Below are positions 26,760 to 34,145 of a stretch of DNA of 34,145 nt, in pieces. The position numbers and the translations under genes were made by a program. Position 1 is the first letter of the stretch; each line of letters begins with the position of its first letter. Source of the DNA: Oceanospirillaceae bacterium (GTDB lineage Bacteria > Pseudomonadota > Gammaproteobacteria > Pseudomonadales > Balneatricaceae); assembly GCA_024686035.1 (NCBI GenBank), contig JAIBDW010000013.1, positions 1-34,145 of the forward strand. Reading direction: 5' to 3'. The notes beneath the pieces are model-generated. The model ran no database searches and was not told the origin of the DNA. It was given only the letters and a program-made list of their open reading frames with translations.

Positions 26760-28894
26760 CTAGCCTGTCTGGCTGTATCTTCGTTAGCTTCAACATCCAT
26801 CAATACCTCTTGCAGTAGCTCCTCTGCTTGGTCTGGCAAGGAGCTAGCCACAGCATACATAACATCGTCAGCCATCTCTGGTGCCACCTCGCTGATACTG
26901 TCAACTAAATCTGAGGCATTTTCAGGATCTGTTTGAGCGATAGATTCAGCCACTTGAACGGCGTCTTCTGGGAGCATTTCAGCGACAGCTGTCGCTATAT
27001 CAAATGCTTGTTCTGGTGTTTCTTGGCCTAAAGCAATAGCAAGCTGCGCACCTTCTCCTAAGTAATCATCATTTTCTTCACCTGCTAGGAAACTATGTAA
27101 CTCTTCGTCTGGGCTTGCAGCAATAGTTTCTGCTACACCAGCGGCTATTTCTACACTGGCTTCTGGTACTTCTTGAGTGACAGCAGTAGCGACTTCTACC
27201 CGCTGATCTGGGGCCGCTTGGGCTGCTAATACTGCAATTGTAGCGACTAACTCGGGCATATCATCGGCGATTTCATGACTCACTATAGCGGCAATTTCTG
27301 CAGCTTGTAGAGGTGCTTCATCTAACAGCTTTAATGTAAGCCTACTTAATGCATTAAAGCTTGCTGTGGGATCAAGTTTTTGTTGCTTGATTAAGCCACA
27401 CATATACCGTGCTAAATCTGCACCCGCTAAAGGAGCAGAACCTGCCACATTGGTAATAATATCAAGTTTCAAGTGTGGCAGTTCATTAGCCAAGGCGATG
27501 GCTAGAGCGACAGCATCATCTGGGTAATTATAGGCAGTGGCTTGGGCTATGTTAACCGCTTCTTCTGGTTGATTTAGAGCGATGTTCAAGGCAATTTCTA
27601 CCACATCTTCTGGATTTTCTTCTGCCAATAAAAGCACAGTTTCCGCCGCTATACTGGTTTCATCCAAGCTATTATATTCTGTACGCGGATCAAGTTCGGT
27701 CGCCATGGGTGCCATACCTTGCATCACAAATGATTCTTGTAGTGCGTCAGGCACCGCCTGGCGAATACTCATGCGATACATAACGAAGGAAATTAACACC
27801 AAGCATGCCCCAATTAAGTAGCCAAACAAAGCGCCTTCGCCCATGTGTTTCATCACCAATGAAGAGGTATAGGGGCCAATGACTCCACCTGTTGCATAAG
27901 CCAAAATAAGCTTGCCACTTGCCGCCACCATTTCAGTAGGTTTGAGGCGGTCAAAAGCATCTGCTAAGGCAATGGGGTACACGCAGGCCAAGGCGCCACT
28001 GAGAATGATGGCGCATGCAATGGTAATGGCCATTTCACCTTGAGAGGCCATAATGGGTAATACCATAGCAGCAAAGCAGGCCACTAAGAGTGTGATTACT
28101 AAAACCGTTCTTCTATCAAACAGGTCGGCTAATTTGCCGACTGGAAACTGTAATAGAAACCCGCCGACCATGGTGGCGCTCATAAACGTTGCTATTTGGC
28201 TTTTGGTCATTCCCACATCTGCACCGTATACGCTGCTCATGTTGTAGAAAGCGCCTAGGCAAATACCAGAAATCATGATGCCGATAACACCTAACGGTGA
28301 TTTTTTGTAGAGGTTTTTTAGTGGCATTGATTCAGATTCATTAATGCGTGGGCCGCCAGAACGGCTCATGAGTACTGGAATCATACATAAACAAAACAGC
28401 ATCGCGACGTAGATGTAGAGAATAGGGTCTTGTGGTTCTGCAAAATTTAACATGAGCTGGCCTAAAGCCAAGCCAAAATAAGTCACAAACTGATAACTAC
28501 CAAGCACTGTAGCGCGATTTTCTCTAGTCGAACTCTCACTTAACCATGTTTCCATAGTCATAAAAAAAGTTGCGTTGGTAAAACCCATGAGCACTCTTAA
28601 AACTCCCCAAACCACAGGCACAGACCAAATGCTGTGTAATAAAGCGCACATGGTGGCTACCGATGCACAAGCGGCAAAAATACGTATATGGCCTACACGG
28701 CTGATAAGGTTCTTACCGTACATAGACCCTAGCAACATACCTACAAAATAAAGCGACATGACTAAACCGATAGCATCTGTATCTTGGCCATCTAAGCGCA
28801 TGCTCATAGGAATAATAATGAACAATAAGCCATTACCCATAAGTAATAGGGTACAGCTTAGAAATAAAGGTAAAAATGGATTCAGCGCTTTCAC
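26756..28894 (-). CDS. MFS transporter with C-terminal array of proline-initiated 15-residue repeats
   Basis: This 712-residue protein has two parts. Residues about 1-380 are a 12-helix major facilitator resembling the YcaD type, with loop motifs YGKNLISRVGH between helices 2 and 3 and GKLADLFDRRTVL in the second half. Residues about 428-701 are an acidic, Ala-rich array in which Pro recurs at 428, 443, 458, 473, 488, 509, 528, 547, 562, 577, 595, 627, 642, 657, 672 and 687. Ten of the fifteen intervals are exactly 15. The repeat resembles P-E-x-A-V-x-I-A-x-x-V-A plus three residues, as in PEDAVQVAESIAQTD. Each unit looks like one short helix capped by Pro, so the array may be an alpha-solenoid, on the cytoplasmic side if the topology is standard. 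Start is GTG with AGGGAA upstream. Substrate and role of the array are unknown. Confidence 0.9.
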   Translation of the reverse strand: MKALNPFLPLFLSCTLLLMGNGLLFIIIPMSMRLDGQDTDAIGLVMSLYFVGMLLGSMYGKNLISRVGHIRIFAACASVATMCALLHSIWSVPVVWGVLRVLMGFTNATFFMTMETWLSESSTRENRATVLGSYQFVTYFGLALGQLMLNFAEPQDPILYIYVAMLFCLCMIPVLMSRSGGPRINESESMPLKNLYKKSPLGVIGIMISGICLGAFYNMSSVYGADVGMTKSQIATFMSATMVGGFLLQFPVGKLADLFDRRTVLVITLLVACFAAMVLPIMASQGEMAITIACAIILSGALACVYPIALADAFDRLKPTEMVAASGKLILAYATGGVIGPYTSSLVMKHMGEGALFGYLIGACLVLISFVMYRMSIRQAVPDALQESFVMQGMAPMATELDPRTEYNSLDETSIAAETVLLLAEENPEDVVEIALNIALNQPEEAVNIAQATAYNYPDDAVALAIALANELPHLKLDIITNVAGSAPLAGADLARYMCGLIKQQKLDPTASFNALSRLTLKLLDEAPLQAAEIAAIVSHEIADDMPELVATIAVLAAQAAPDQRVEVATAVTQEVPEASVEIAAGVAETIAASPDEELHSFLAGEENDDYLGEGAQLAIALGQETPEQAFDIATAVAEMLPEDAVQVAESIAQTDPENASDLVDSISEVAPEMADDVMYAVASSLPDQAEELLQEVLMDVEANEDTARQAS
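26792..27613 (-). repeat. region encoding the P-15 helical repeat array
   Basis: This is the stretch of the MFS gene encoding residues 428-701. Repeats are recognisable in the protein (ENPEDVVEIALNIALNQ, PEEAVNIAQATAYNY, PDDAVALAIALANEL and so on) but the DNA copies have diverged, so the array is old rather than a recent expansion. Two groups of regular 15-residue units flank a middle part with longer spacings (21, 19, 19), and a 32-residue spacing interrupts the second half. Confidence 0.85.
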
Positions 28895-28939
28895 GAGTTC
28901 CCTGCTAAGTAATTTTTATGAAGCGGGTAATTTAGTCGC

Positions 28940-28968
28940 AAAATATAGTAAATATAGACGTGGGTCAA
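28940..28968 (-). promoter_or_regulatory. candidate promoter for the MFS gene
   Basis: On the minus strand TTGACC (28968-28963) and TATTTT (28945-28940) are separated by 17 bases, about 45 bases before the GTG start. The -35 matches five of six consensus bases. The 151-base gap to gcvP otherwise shows no clear gcvP terminator. Confidence 0.5.
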
Positions 28969-29045
28969 TGAATAAGTTTAGCCGTTTATAAGCGCTTGTA
29001 TATTACTCACTATCCCAACGTCATTTACGCTGTTTTATGTCTTTA

Positions 29046-31949
29046 TTAGTCTTGATATGACTCCACCGGAGGGCAAGAGCAAATAAGATTGCGATCACCA
29101 TAAACGTTGTCTATACGATTAACGGTAGGCCAAAATTTAGCATCCAAAGTTGCTGTGGACGGAAAAGCTGCAACGCTGCGTGAATAACCACGATTCCAGC
29201 CATGACTCGCTAAGTCTGATTGCGTATGTGGAGCCATTTTTAAGGGATTGTGCTTCGGGCTCCACTCACCAGATTCAATTTTCGCAATCTCACCACGAAT
29301 ACTAGCCATAGCGTCACAAAAACGATCGATTTCACGCTTTGGTTCAGATTCGGTGGGTTCAATCATCAAGGTGCCTGCCACAGGGAAAGACATGGTAGGT
29401 GCATGAAATCCATAGTCCATCAAACGTTTTGCAATATCTTCTTCGCTGATTCCAGTGGTTTCTTTTAAACTACGAATATCAATAATGCATTCATGTGCGA
29501 CACGATCGTTGCGACCTTGATACAAGATAGGGAAGTGTTCACTTAGGCGTGAGGCCATATAGTTGGCACTTAAAATTGCTTGAGCAGTAGATTTTTCAAG
29601 GCCTTGTGAACCCAGCAAATTAATATAAGCCCAAGAAATCGGCAAGATTGAACCACTACCATAAGGAGCTGCCGAAACAGCTCCATTGCCATTATTTTCG
29701 CCGTGAACGGGAATTACAGGATGATTAGGTAAAAATGGTGCCAGGTGAGATTTAACACCAATAGGTCCCATACCTGGCCCACCGCCACCATGAGGGATGG
29801 CGAAGGTTTTATGTAGGTTAAGGTGCGATACGTCAGAACCTATAAGGCCAGGTTTGCTCACCCCCACTTGGGCGTTCATATTAGCACCATCCATGTAAAC
29901 TTGGCCTCCGTTATCATGAATAATTTGGCAAATTTCCACCACACTTTCTTCATATACCCCATGGGTAGAAGGGTAGGTGATCATCAAGCAAGACAGCTTG
30001 TCAGCATGTTGCTGCGCTTTGGCTTTAAGCTCGGCAACGTCTACGTTGCCCATATCGTCACAACCGACCACGACGACAGTCATATCTACCATCGAGGCAC
30101 TAGCAGGGTTGGTGCCGTGAGAAGAGCTTGGGATAATGCATATATTACGATGGCCTTCGCCTATACTTTCTTGGTATTTGCGAATAGCCACAAGCCCAGC
30201 ATACTCGCCCTGGGCACCAGAATTGGGCTGCATTGATACATGATCGTAGCCTGTAATCTCAACAAGTTGTGCTTCTAAAGAACGAATGAGTTCCATATAA
30301 CCTTGTGTTTGCTCTACTGGTGCAAAAGGATGCATATTAGCAAATTCAGGCCAAGTTACTGCTGCCATTTGTGCTGTGGCGTTGAGTTTCATGGTACAAG
30401 ATCCCAGTGGAATCATGCCGTGAACTAAAGAAAAGTCTTTATTCTCCAATTTTTTCATATAGCGCAACATGTCTGTTTCACTATGGTGGCTGTTAAATAC
30501 CGGGTGCTCTAAAATAGCATCAGTGCGCATTAAATCGTTAGCCATACCCATGTTGATGCTGCTGCACAAGGCGTCTGTGGCTGCTAAGTCAAATGCTACT
30601 TGCGCCCCTGAAAAAATGTTAAGTAAGGCTTGAATATGATGTGTTTGGGTGGTTTCATCCAAGCTAATGCTTAAGCTATCAGTGCCCACTTTTCGTAAAT
30701 TATAGCCAGCATCAAGTGCGCGTTGATAGATGACATCTTGTTGGCCATTGGTTGGCAACGTTAGGGTGTCAAAAAAGCTTTGGTTACTGGAAGCAAAACC
30801 TAAAGTCTCAAGCTGGGCTGCTAAAATAGCGGTCAAGCGTTGGATGCGACTGGCAATGGTGCGAAGACCTTTTGGACCGTGGTAAACCGCATAAAAAGAA
30901 GACATGTTAGCCAATAGGGCCTGTGCCGTACAGATGTTGGAGTTGGCTTTTTCTCGGCGGATATGTTGCTCACGGGTTTGCATCGCCATACGCAGCGCAG
31001 GCTTACCTTTAGTGTCAATCGACACGCCAATAATGCGCCCAGGTATGGAGCGTTTATATTTGTCTTTACTGGCAAAAAATGCGGCATGCGGGCCACCAAA
31101 ACCTAAGGGCACACCAAAGCGCTGACTTGAACCAAACACCACGTCAGCACCCAGTTCACCAGGCGAACGCAGCAATACCAAGCTCATGATGTCAGCACCT
31201 ACTGCAACCAAGGCTTTTTGCTCATGGGCTTGGTCAATAATGCTCTTCAAGTTACAAATAGCGCCATCACTGCCTGGGTATTGAACGAGCACACCAAACA
31301 CGTCGTGTTGAGCTAAATCTGTCGCGGGGTTGCCAGTGACAATGTCAAACCCAAAGTATTCTGCTCGTGTCCTGATGACAGAGAGATTTTGTGGGTGCGT
31401 ATTTTCATCCACAAAGAAGCACACACACTTTTTTTTGTTGGCCCGTTTACAAAGTGCCATCGCTTCTGCCGCTGCAGTGGCTTCATCTAGCAATGAAGCA
31501 TTGGAAAGCTCCATGCCGGTTAAGTCCATAATCATTTGTTGGTAGTTAAGTAATGATTCTAAGCGACCCTGAGCAATTTCTGGCTGATAAGGCGTATAAG
31601 CGGTATACCACGCCGGGTTTTCCATGACGTTACGTAAAATAACGTTAGGTACTAGTGTATTGCTGTAGCCCATGCCGATACATGACACATTGACTATATT
31701 TTTGCTGGCCATCGTTTTAAGCTGAGCTAAAGTGTCTACTTCAGACTGTGAGGAAGGTAGGTTTAATGGCTGGTCTAAGCGGATACTGTCTGGCACTGTT
31801 TGATCCAACAATTCGTCCATGCTAGACACGTTTAGATGACCAAGCATAACGTCATTGTCAGCACTGCTTGGGCCAATGTGGCGGTCAATAAAAGCGTCGG
31901 TCTGAAGTAACTGTGAGATTGGAGTTGGAGTAAAAGCAGGTGCAGACAT
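29046..31949 (-). CDS. gcvP: Glycine dehydrogenase (decarboxylating), P-protein GcvP
   Basis: GcvP decarboxylates glycine with pyridoxal phosphate and loads the aminomethyl group onto lipoyl-GcvH. The 967 residues (E. coli 957) form a fused alpha-beta single-chain P-protein with two related halves. The N-terminal part contains [14 protein letters not shown] and [20 protein letters not shown]; the C-terminal half has [14 protein letters not shown]-type and [13 protein letters not shown] blocks. The PLP lysine is Lys714 in [24 protein letters not shown] about seven bases before ATG 31949 is a good ribosome-binding site. It lies 83 bases downstream of gcvH on the same strand, probably in one operon, but with a possible promoter of its own in the gap. 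Confidence 0.98.
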   Translation of the reverse strand: MSAPAFTPTPISQLLQTDAFIDRHIGPSSADNDVMLGHLNVSSMDELLDQTVPDSIRLDQPLNLPSSQSEVDTLAQLKTMASKNIVNVSCIGMGYSNTLVPNVILRNVMENPAWYTAYTPYQPEIAQGRLESLLNYQQMIMDLTGMELSNASLLDEATAAAEAMALCKRANKKKCVCFFVDENTHPQNLSVIRTRAEYFGFDIVTGNPATDLAQHDVFGVLVQYPGSDGAICNLKSIIDQAHEQKALVAVGADIMSLVLLRSPGELGADVVFGSSQRFGVPLGFGGPHAAFFASKDKYKRSIPGRIIGVSIDTKGKPALRMAMQTREQHIRREKANSNICTAQALLANMSSFYAVYHGPKGLRTIASRIQRLTAILAAQLETLGFASSNQSFFDTLTLPTNGQQDVIYQRALDAGYNLRKVGTDSLSISLDETTQTHHIQALLNIFSGAQVAFDLAATDALCSSINMGMANDLMRTDAILEHPVFNSHHSETDMLRYMKKLENKDFSLVHGMIPLGSCTMKLNATAQMAAVTWPEFANMHPFAPVEQTQGYMELIRSLEAQLVEITGYDHVSMQPNSGAQGEYAGLVAIRKYQESIGEGHRNICIIPSSSHGTNPASASMVDMTVVVVGCDDMGNVDVAELKAKAQQHADKLSCLMITYPSTHGVYEESVVEICQIIHDNGGQVYMDGANMNAQVGVSKPGLIGSDVSHLNLHKTFAIPHGGGGPGMGPIGVKSHLAPFLPNHPVIPVHGENNGNGAVSAAPYGSGSILPISWAYINLLGSQGLEKSTAQAILSANYMASRLSEHFPILYQGRNDRVAHECIIDIRSLKETTGISEEDIAKRLMDYGFHAPTMSFPVAGTLMIEPTESEPKREIDRFCDAMASIRGEIAKIESGEWSPKHNPLKMAPHTQSDLASHGWNRGYSRSVAAFPSTATLDAKFWPTVNRIDNVYGDRNLICSCPPVESYQD

Positions 31950-31977
31950 GGAACATCCTCGCTAGGCGCTCAACAAA

Positions 31978-31993
31978 ATTATAGTGCGCACTA
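31978..31993 (-). promoter_or_regulatory. TATAAT element abutting a 12-bp palindrome between gcvH and gcvP
   Basis: On the minus strand a perfect TATAAT (31983-31978) runs directly out of the palindrome TAGTGCGCACTA (31982-31993), overlapping it by two bases. No good -35 is seen at normal spacing. It could be an internal gcvP promoter with an operator, or a processing hairpin in the gcvH-gcvP mRNA. Confidence 0.35.
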
Positions 31994-32032
31994 GACCAAT
32001 TTATTATGAAATAGGGTAATCAAAAAGATGGC

Positions 32033-32425
32033 TTAGCCTTCGCTATCAATAACGTCAGCATAGGCTTTGGCACTGAGTAATACGCTGAGGTCTGCGTCTT
32101 GCGCTAGCTTAAGCTTTACAATCCAGCCCTCTATATAAGGATCCTCATTCACCATTTCTGGTGACTCTTCTAGCGCATCGTTAAATGCCATTATTTCTCC
32201 TGCTACGGGAGCATATGAATCTGATGCTGCTTTTACTGATTCAATGACGGTGTACTCTTCACCCGCATCCAAGCTTCGACCTACATCTGGAGCCTCAACA
32301 AATACGATGTCTCCTAGCAATTCTTGGGCGTGATCAGTGATGCCTATGGTTACAGTGCCATCACCATTGTCAGCCATCCATTCGTGGGAGCTGGTGTATA
32401 GCAGTTCATCAGGAATATTACTCAT
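32033..32425 (-). CDS. gcvH: Glycine cleavage system H protein GcvH
   Basis: GcvH is the lipoyl carrier that shuttles the aminomethyl group between P, T and L proteins. From ATG 32425 it has 130 residues (E. coli 129) and begins MSNIPDELLYTSSHEWM; an upstream in-frame start at 32482 would add 19 unconserved residues. The lipoylated lysine is Lys65 in VIESVKAASDSYAPV. AGGGG eight bases upstream is the ribosome-binding site. It is the first gene of a leftward gcvH-gcvP unit, divergent from the XRE-cupin regulator. Its leader contains a small hairpin (TCGGCT 32467-32472 / AGCCGA 32482-32487) but no glycine riboswitch that I can recognise. Confidence 0.97.
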   Translation of the reverse strand: MSNIPDELLYTSSHEWMADNGDGTVTIGITDHAQELLGDIVFVEAPDVGRSLDAGEEYTVIESVKAASDSYAPVAGEIMAFNDALEESPEMVNEDPYIEGWIVKLKLAQDADLSVLLSAKAYADVIDSEG

Positions 32426-32545
32426 AGTTTTGCCCCTAGTTATGCATGCAAGATTAAAATACGTTGTCGGCTCTAATAACAAGCCGAATTTGATCTAGAT
32501 ACAGCTTAACATTTTGCTTAGATTCAATCAATAAAATAGCGTATA

Positions 32546-32557
32546 GGAAATATTTCC
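32546..32557. promoter_or_regulatory. candidate operator A, palindrome between gcvH and the XRE-cupin gene
   Basis: GGAAATATTTCC is a perfect 12-bp palindrome in the 245-base divergent gap. With its left flank it reads TATAGGAAAT, the same ten bases found in the palindrome at the gcvT promoter. The half-sites here face away from each other, while at gcvT they face each other across TATA. Probable binding site of the neighbouring regulator, inferred from sharing. Confidence 0.5.
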
Positions 32558-32598
32558 CTCTTATGTTTGTGTTGAATTTACGTGTCGCTAGTGGTTGT

Positions 32599-32627
32599 TT
32601 GTCTTGGCATGACGCCAGAAGTATGTC
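32599..32627 (+). promoter_or_regulatory. weak candidate promoter for the XRE-cupin gene
   Basis: TTGTCT (32599-32604) and TATGTC (32622-32627) are separated by 17 bases, 44 bases before the chosen start. The -10 matches only three consensus bases, so this is a weak call. Confidence 0.25.
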
Positions 32628-32670
32628 GTGTTAGCATAAGCTTTAACCTGTGAAACCTTCGAGATACAAC

Positions 32671-33294
32671 ATGTCCACTGAGCAACCAGATATGCCTGAA
32701 TTAAAGATTGAATCCGGTTCTGGGCAGCAAACCAATGTCCAGCCGTTGCAGCTAGGTAAACGTTTACGTGAAATTAGGAAAAGTTTAAATTTAACCTTAG
32801 AAGAGGCCAGTCAAAAAACAGGTTTGGCGCGCTCGACTTTGTCTAAAATAGAAAATGAACAAATTTCACCAACCTTTACAGCGGTCCAAAAATTAGCGCA
32901 TGGTTTGCAAATTGATATCCCGCAGCTATTCGCTAAACCCCGAACGACTATGGCTTCTGGGCGGCGTGTGCTTACTAAGTCGGGTCAAGGGACACCCCAC
33001 CCTACCAGCACTTATGAGCATGAACTTTTATCTACAGACCTTGCTAGAAAGAAGATGGTGCCTTTTAAGACGCGTGTTAGGGCGCGTAGTTTTGATGATT
33101 TTGGTGACTGGGTCCGTCATGAAGGAGAAGAATTTTTGTTGGTATTAGAGGGTGAGTTAGCTCTTTACACAGAGTTTTACGAACCTGTTGCTATGGTGGC
33201 TGGGGATAGTGTGTATTACGATGCCAATATGGGGCATGCTTTGGTGAGTTTGAGTGAAACTGACGCATTGGTACTGTGGATAGTGGCCCGGTAA
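32671..33294 (+). CDS. XRE-family regulator with C-terminal cupin domain
   Basis: This 207-residue regulator has a lambda-repressor-like helix-turn-helix at about 28-84 (GKRLREIRKSLNLTLEEASQ, TGLARSTLSKIENEQISPT) and a C-terminal cupin barrel at about 130-205 (EGEEFLLVLEGELALYTEFY, VAGDSVYYDANMGHALVSL). Such XRE-cupin proteins usually sense small amino-acid-type ligands and control adjacent catabolic genes. It lies between gcvH (divergent) and gcvT (same strand, 102 bases downstream), and similar palindromes occur on both sides, so it probably regulates glycine cleavage. ATG 32671 has GAGA six bases upstream; an in-frame GTG at 32650 would add seven residues. Ligand and sign of control are not visible from the protein itself. 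Confidence 0.92.
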   Translation: MSTEQPDMPELKIESGSGQQTNVQPLQLGKRLREIRKSLNLTLEEASQKTGLARSTLSKIENEQISPTFTAVQKLAHGLQIDIPQLFAKPRTTMASGRRVLTKSGQGTPHPTSTYEHELLSTDLARKKMVPFKTRVRARSFDDFGDWVRHEGEEFLLVLEGELALYTEFYEPVAMVAGDSVYYDANMGHALVSLSETDALVLWIVAR

Positions 33295-33325
33295 CCGCAG
33301 AAAATCGGTGATAATTTAAAGAAAT

Positions 33326-33354
33326 TTTATTTCCTATAGGAAATTTGTTATAAT
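33326..33354 (+). promoter_or_regulatory. gcvT promoter with extended -10
   Basis: TGT-TATAAT (33346-33354) is a perfect extended -10 element. The -35 region (TTTATT, 33326-33331) at 17-base spacing is weak. The start codon of gcvT is 43 bases downstream. The spacer is occupied by a 16-bp palindrome, so the promoter is expected to be regulated. Confidence 0.7.
33329..33344. promoter_or_regulatory. candidate operator B, 16-bp perfect palindrome in the gcvT promoter spacer
   Basis: ATTTCC-TATA-GGAAAT is a perfect 16-bp palindrome lying between the -35 and extended -10 of gcvT. A protein bound there would compete with RNA polymerase, so repression is the natural reading. The half-site GGAAAT and its TATA flank recur at 32542-32551. 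Confidence 0.65.
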
Positions 33355-33396
33355 TTATGCGAAAAATGTGATTGTAACTCAAACTGCGAGAAGCTA

Positions 33397-34145
33397 ATGT
33401 CTAATTCTTTATTAACTACCCCTTTTCATTCTATGCACGTTCAAGCGGGGGCTAAAATGGTTCCCTTTGCGGGTTACGATATGCCTGTGCAATATGCCAT
33501 GGGTGTCAAAAAAGAACATTTACACTGTCGTGCTCAAGCGGGCTTGTTTGATGTATCCCATATGGGCCAAGTTCGTCTCACGGGACCATCCATGGAGTCA
33601 GTCGCTCTAGCTTTAGAAAGCTTGATTCCCGCAGACTATGTATCTCTGTCTCCAGGGCGCCAGCGTTATGGTTTTTTTACCAATGCTTCTGGCGGGATTA
33701 TGGACGATCTAATGGTGACCAACGCCGGTGATCATTTCTTTTTAGTCGTCAATGCGGGTTGTAAAGTACAAGACATAGCGCACATGCGTGCCCATTTGGG
33801 TGGTGACATTAATATAGAAGTGCTTGAAGAGCGTTCTTTATTGGCTTTGCAAGGCCCAAAGGCCTGTGATGTGCTAGCTCGCATAGCTCCTGATGTTGAA
33901 GATATGCGTTTTATGGACGCTAGATCAGTGTCTATTTTGGGACACGAGTGCTTCATTGGTCGTGCTGGTTATACAGGTGAGGACGGGTTTGAAATTTCTG
34001 TTGCCAATGATCGGGCAGAAGCGGTAGCTGCAAGTTTACTCGCCTTTGATGAAGTAGAGTGGATTGGTCTTGGGGCTCGCGATTCTTTAAGGTTGGAAGC
34101 CGGCTTGTGTCTGTATGGCCACGATTTAAATGCTCAAACGACGCC
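33397..34145 (+). CDS. gcvT: Glycine cleavage system aminomethyltransferase GcvT (3' end outside window)
   Basis: GcvT (T-protein) transfers the methylene group from aminomethyl-lipoyl-GcvH to tetrahydrofolate and releases ammonia. The frame from ATG 33397 stays open through 249 complete codons to the right edge. Family blocks are GAKMVPFAGYDMPVQYAMGV, GLFDVSHMGQVRLTG, FFTNASGGIMDDLMV, GRAGYTGEDGFEISV and LRLEAGLCLYGHDLN. GAG at 33388-33390 six bases upstream is a weak ribosome-binding site. It is separated from gcvH-gcvP, being on the opposite strand behind the XRE-cupin gene with its own promoter. Confidence 0.97.
   Translation, partial: MSNSLLTTPFHSMHVQAGAKMVPFAGYDMPVQYAMGVKKEHLHCRAQAGLFDVSHMGQVRLTGPSMESVALALESLIPADYVSLSPGRQRYGFFTNASGGIMDDLMVTNAGDHFFLVVNAGCKVQDIAHMRAHLGGDINIEVLEERSLLALQGPKACDVLARIAPDVEDMRFMDARSVSILGHECFIGRAGYTGEDGFEISVANDRAEAVAASLLAFDEVEWIGLGARDSLRLEAGLCLYGHDLNAQTT

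Noticed and set aside
28895-29045. Terminator for gcvP in the gap before the MFS gene
   Set aside because: On the minus strand only a 3-bp stem (CGT/ACG) without a T-run is visible, which is not enough to call.
32426-32670. Glycine riboswitch upstream of gcvH or gcvT
   Set aside because: No tandem glycine aptamer core was recognised; the gcvT leader is too short and the gcvH leader has only one small hairpin.

Overview
This window is a chromosomal segment of a Gram-negative gammaproteobacterium. The lpoA-rsmI-rnpB-mraZ start, the canonical division and cell wall (dcw) order, and the lpxC-secA-argJ-mutT exit resemble Pseudomonadales/Oceanospirillales more than Enterobacterales: argJ lies between secA and mutT, and there is no secM. 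MurD has the P-loop GSNAKST, which I recall from Pseudomonas-type MurD. The composition is fairly AT-leaning. A marine Oceanospirillales-type bacterium is my best guess, but no rRNA is present to settle it.

Layout. (1) 1-572, minus: the start of a lipoprotein of the LpoA family, divergent from rsmI (702-1544). (2) 1604-1974: RNase P RNA (rnpB) with its own promoter. (3) 2179-4082: three accessory genes inserted between rnpB and the dcw cluster: a Nudix hydrolase, a YgjP-type metallohydrolase and a FadR-type GntR regulator. (4) 4133-22266: the complete dcw cluster mraZ-rsmH-ftsL-ftsI-murE-murF-mraY-murD-ftsW-murG-murC-ddlB-ftsQ-ftsA-ftsZ-lpxC. It opens with a MraZ-type operator of three 10-bp repeats and closes with a strong intrinsic terminator. 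Most genes from rsmH to ftsQ overlap or nearly touch; gaps that could hold promoters lie only before ftsA, ftsZ and lpxC. (5) 22375-26759: secA, argJ and mutT on the plus strand. (6) 26756-28894, minus: an MFS transporter fused to a roughly 275-residue C-terminal array of proline-initiated 15-residue repeats. (7) 29046-34145: a glycine cleavage locus. gcvH and gcvP run leftwards; an XRE-cupin regulator and gcvT run rightwards.

How the parts work together. The dcw genes make UDP-MurNAc-pentapeptide (murC-F, ddlB), convert it to lipid II (mraY, murG), and polymerise and crosslink it at the septum (ftsW, ftsI, ftsL, ftsQ) on the FtsA/FtsZ ring. LpoA belongs to the same theme as an outer-membrane activator of a class A PBP. 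lpxC sets lipid A synthesis and secA drives export of envelope proteins. The gcv genes degrade glycine and feed one-carbon units to folate.

Most of the window is ordinary core genome. The least ordinary parts are the repeat domain on the MFS protein, the shared ATTTCC/GGAAAT palindromes around the XRE-cupin regulator and gcv promoters (one lies inside the gcvT promoter spacer), and an LpoA whose N-terminal TPR domain seems to be replaced by a short low-complexity linker. I saw no mobile element, CRISPR array, tRNA, rRNA or prophage gene. No stretch over 300 bases lacks a gene.
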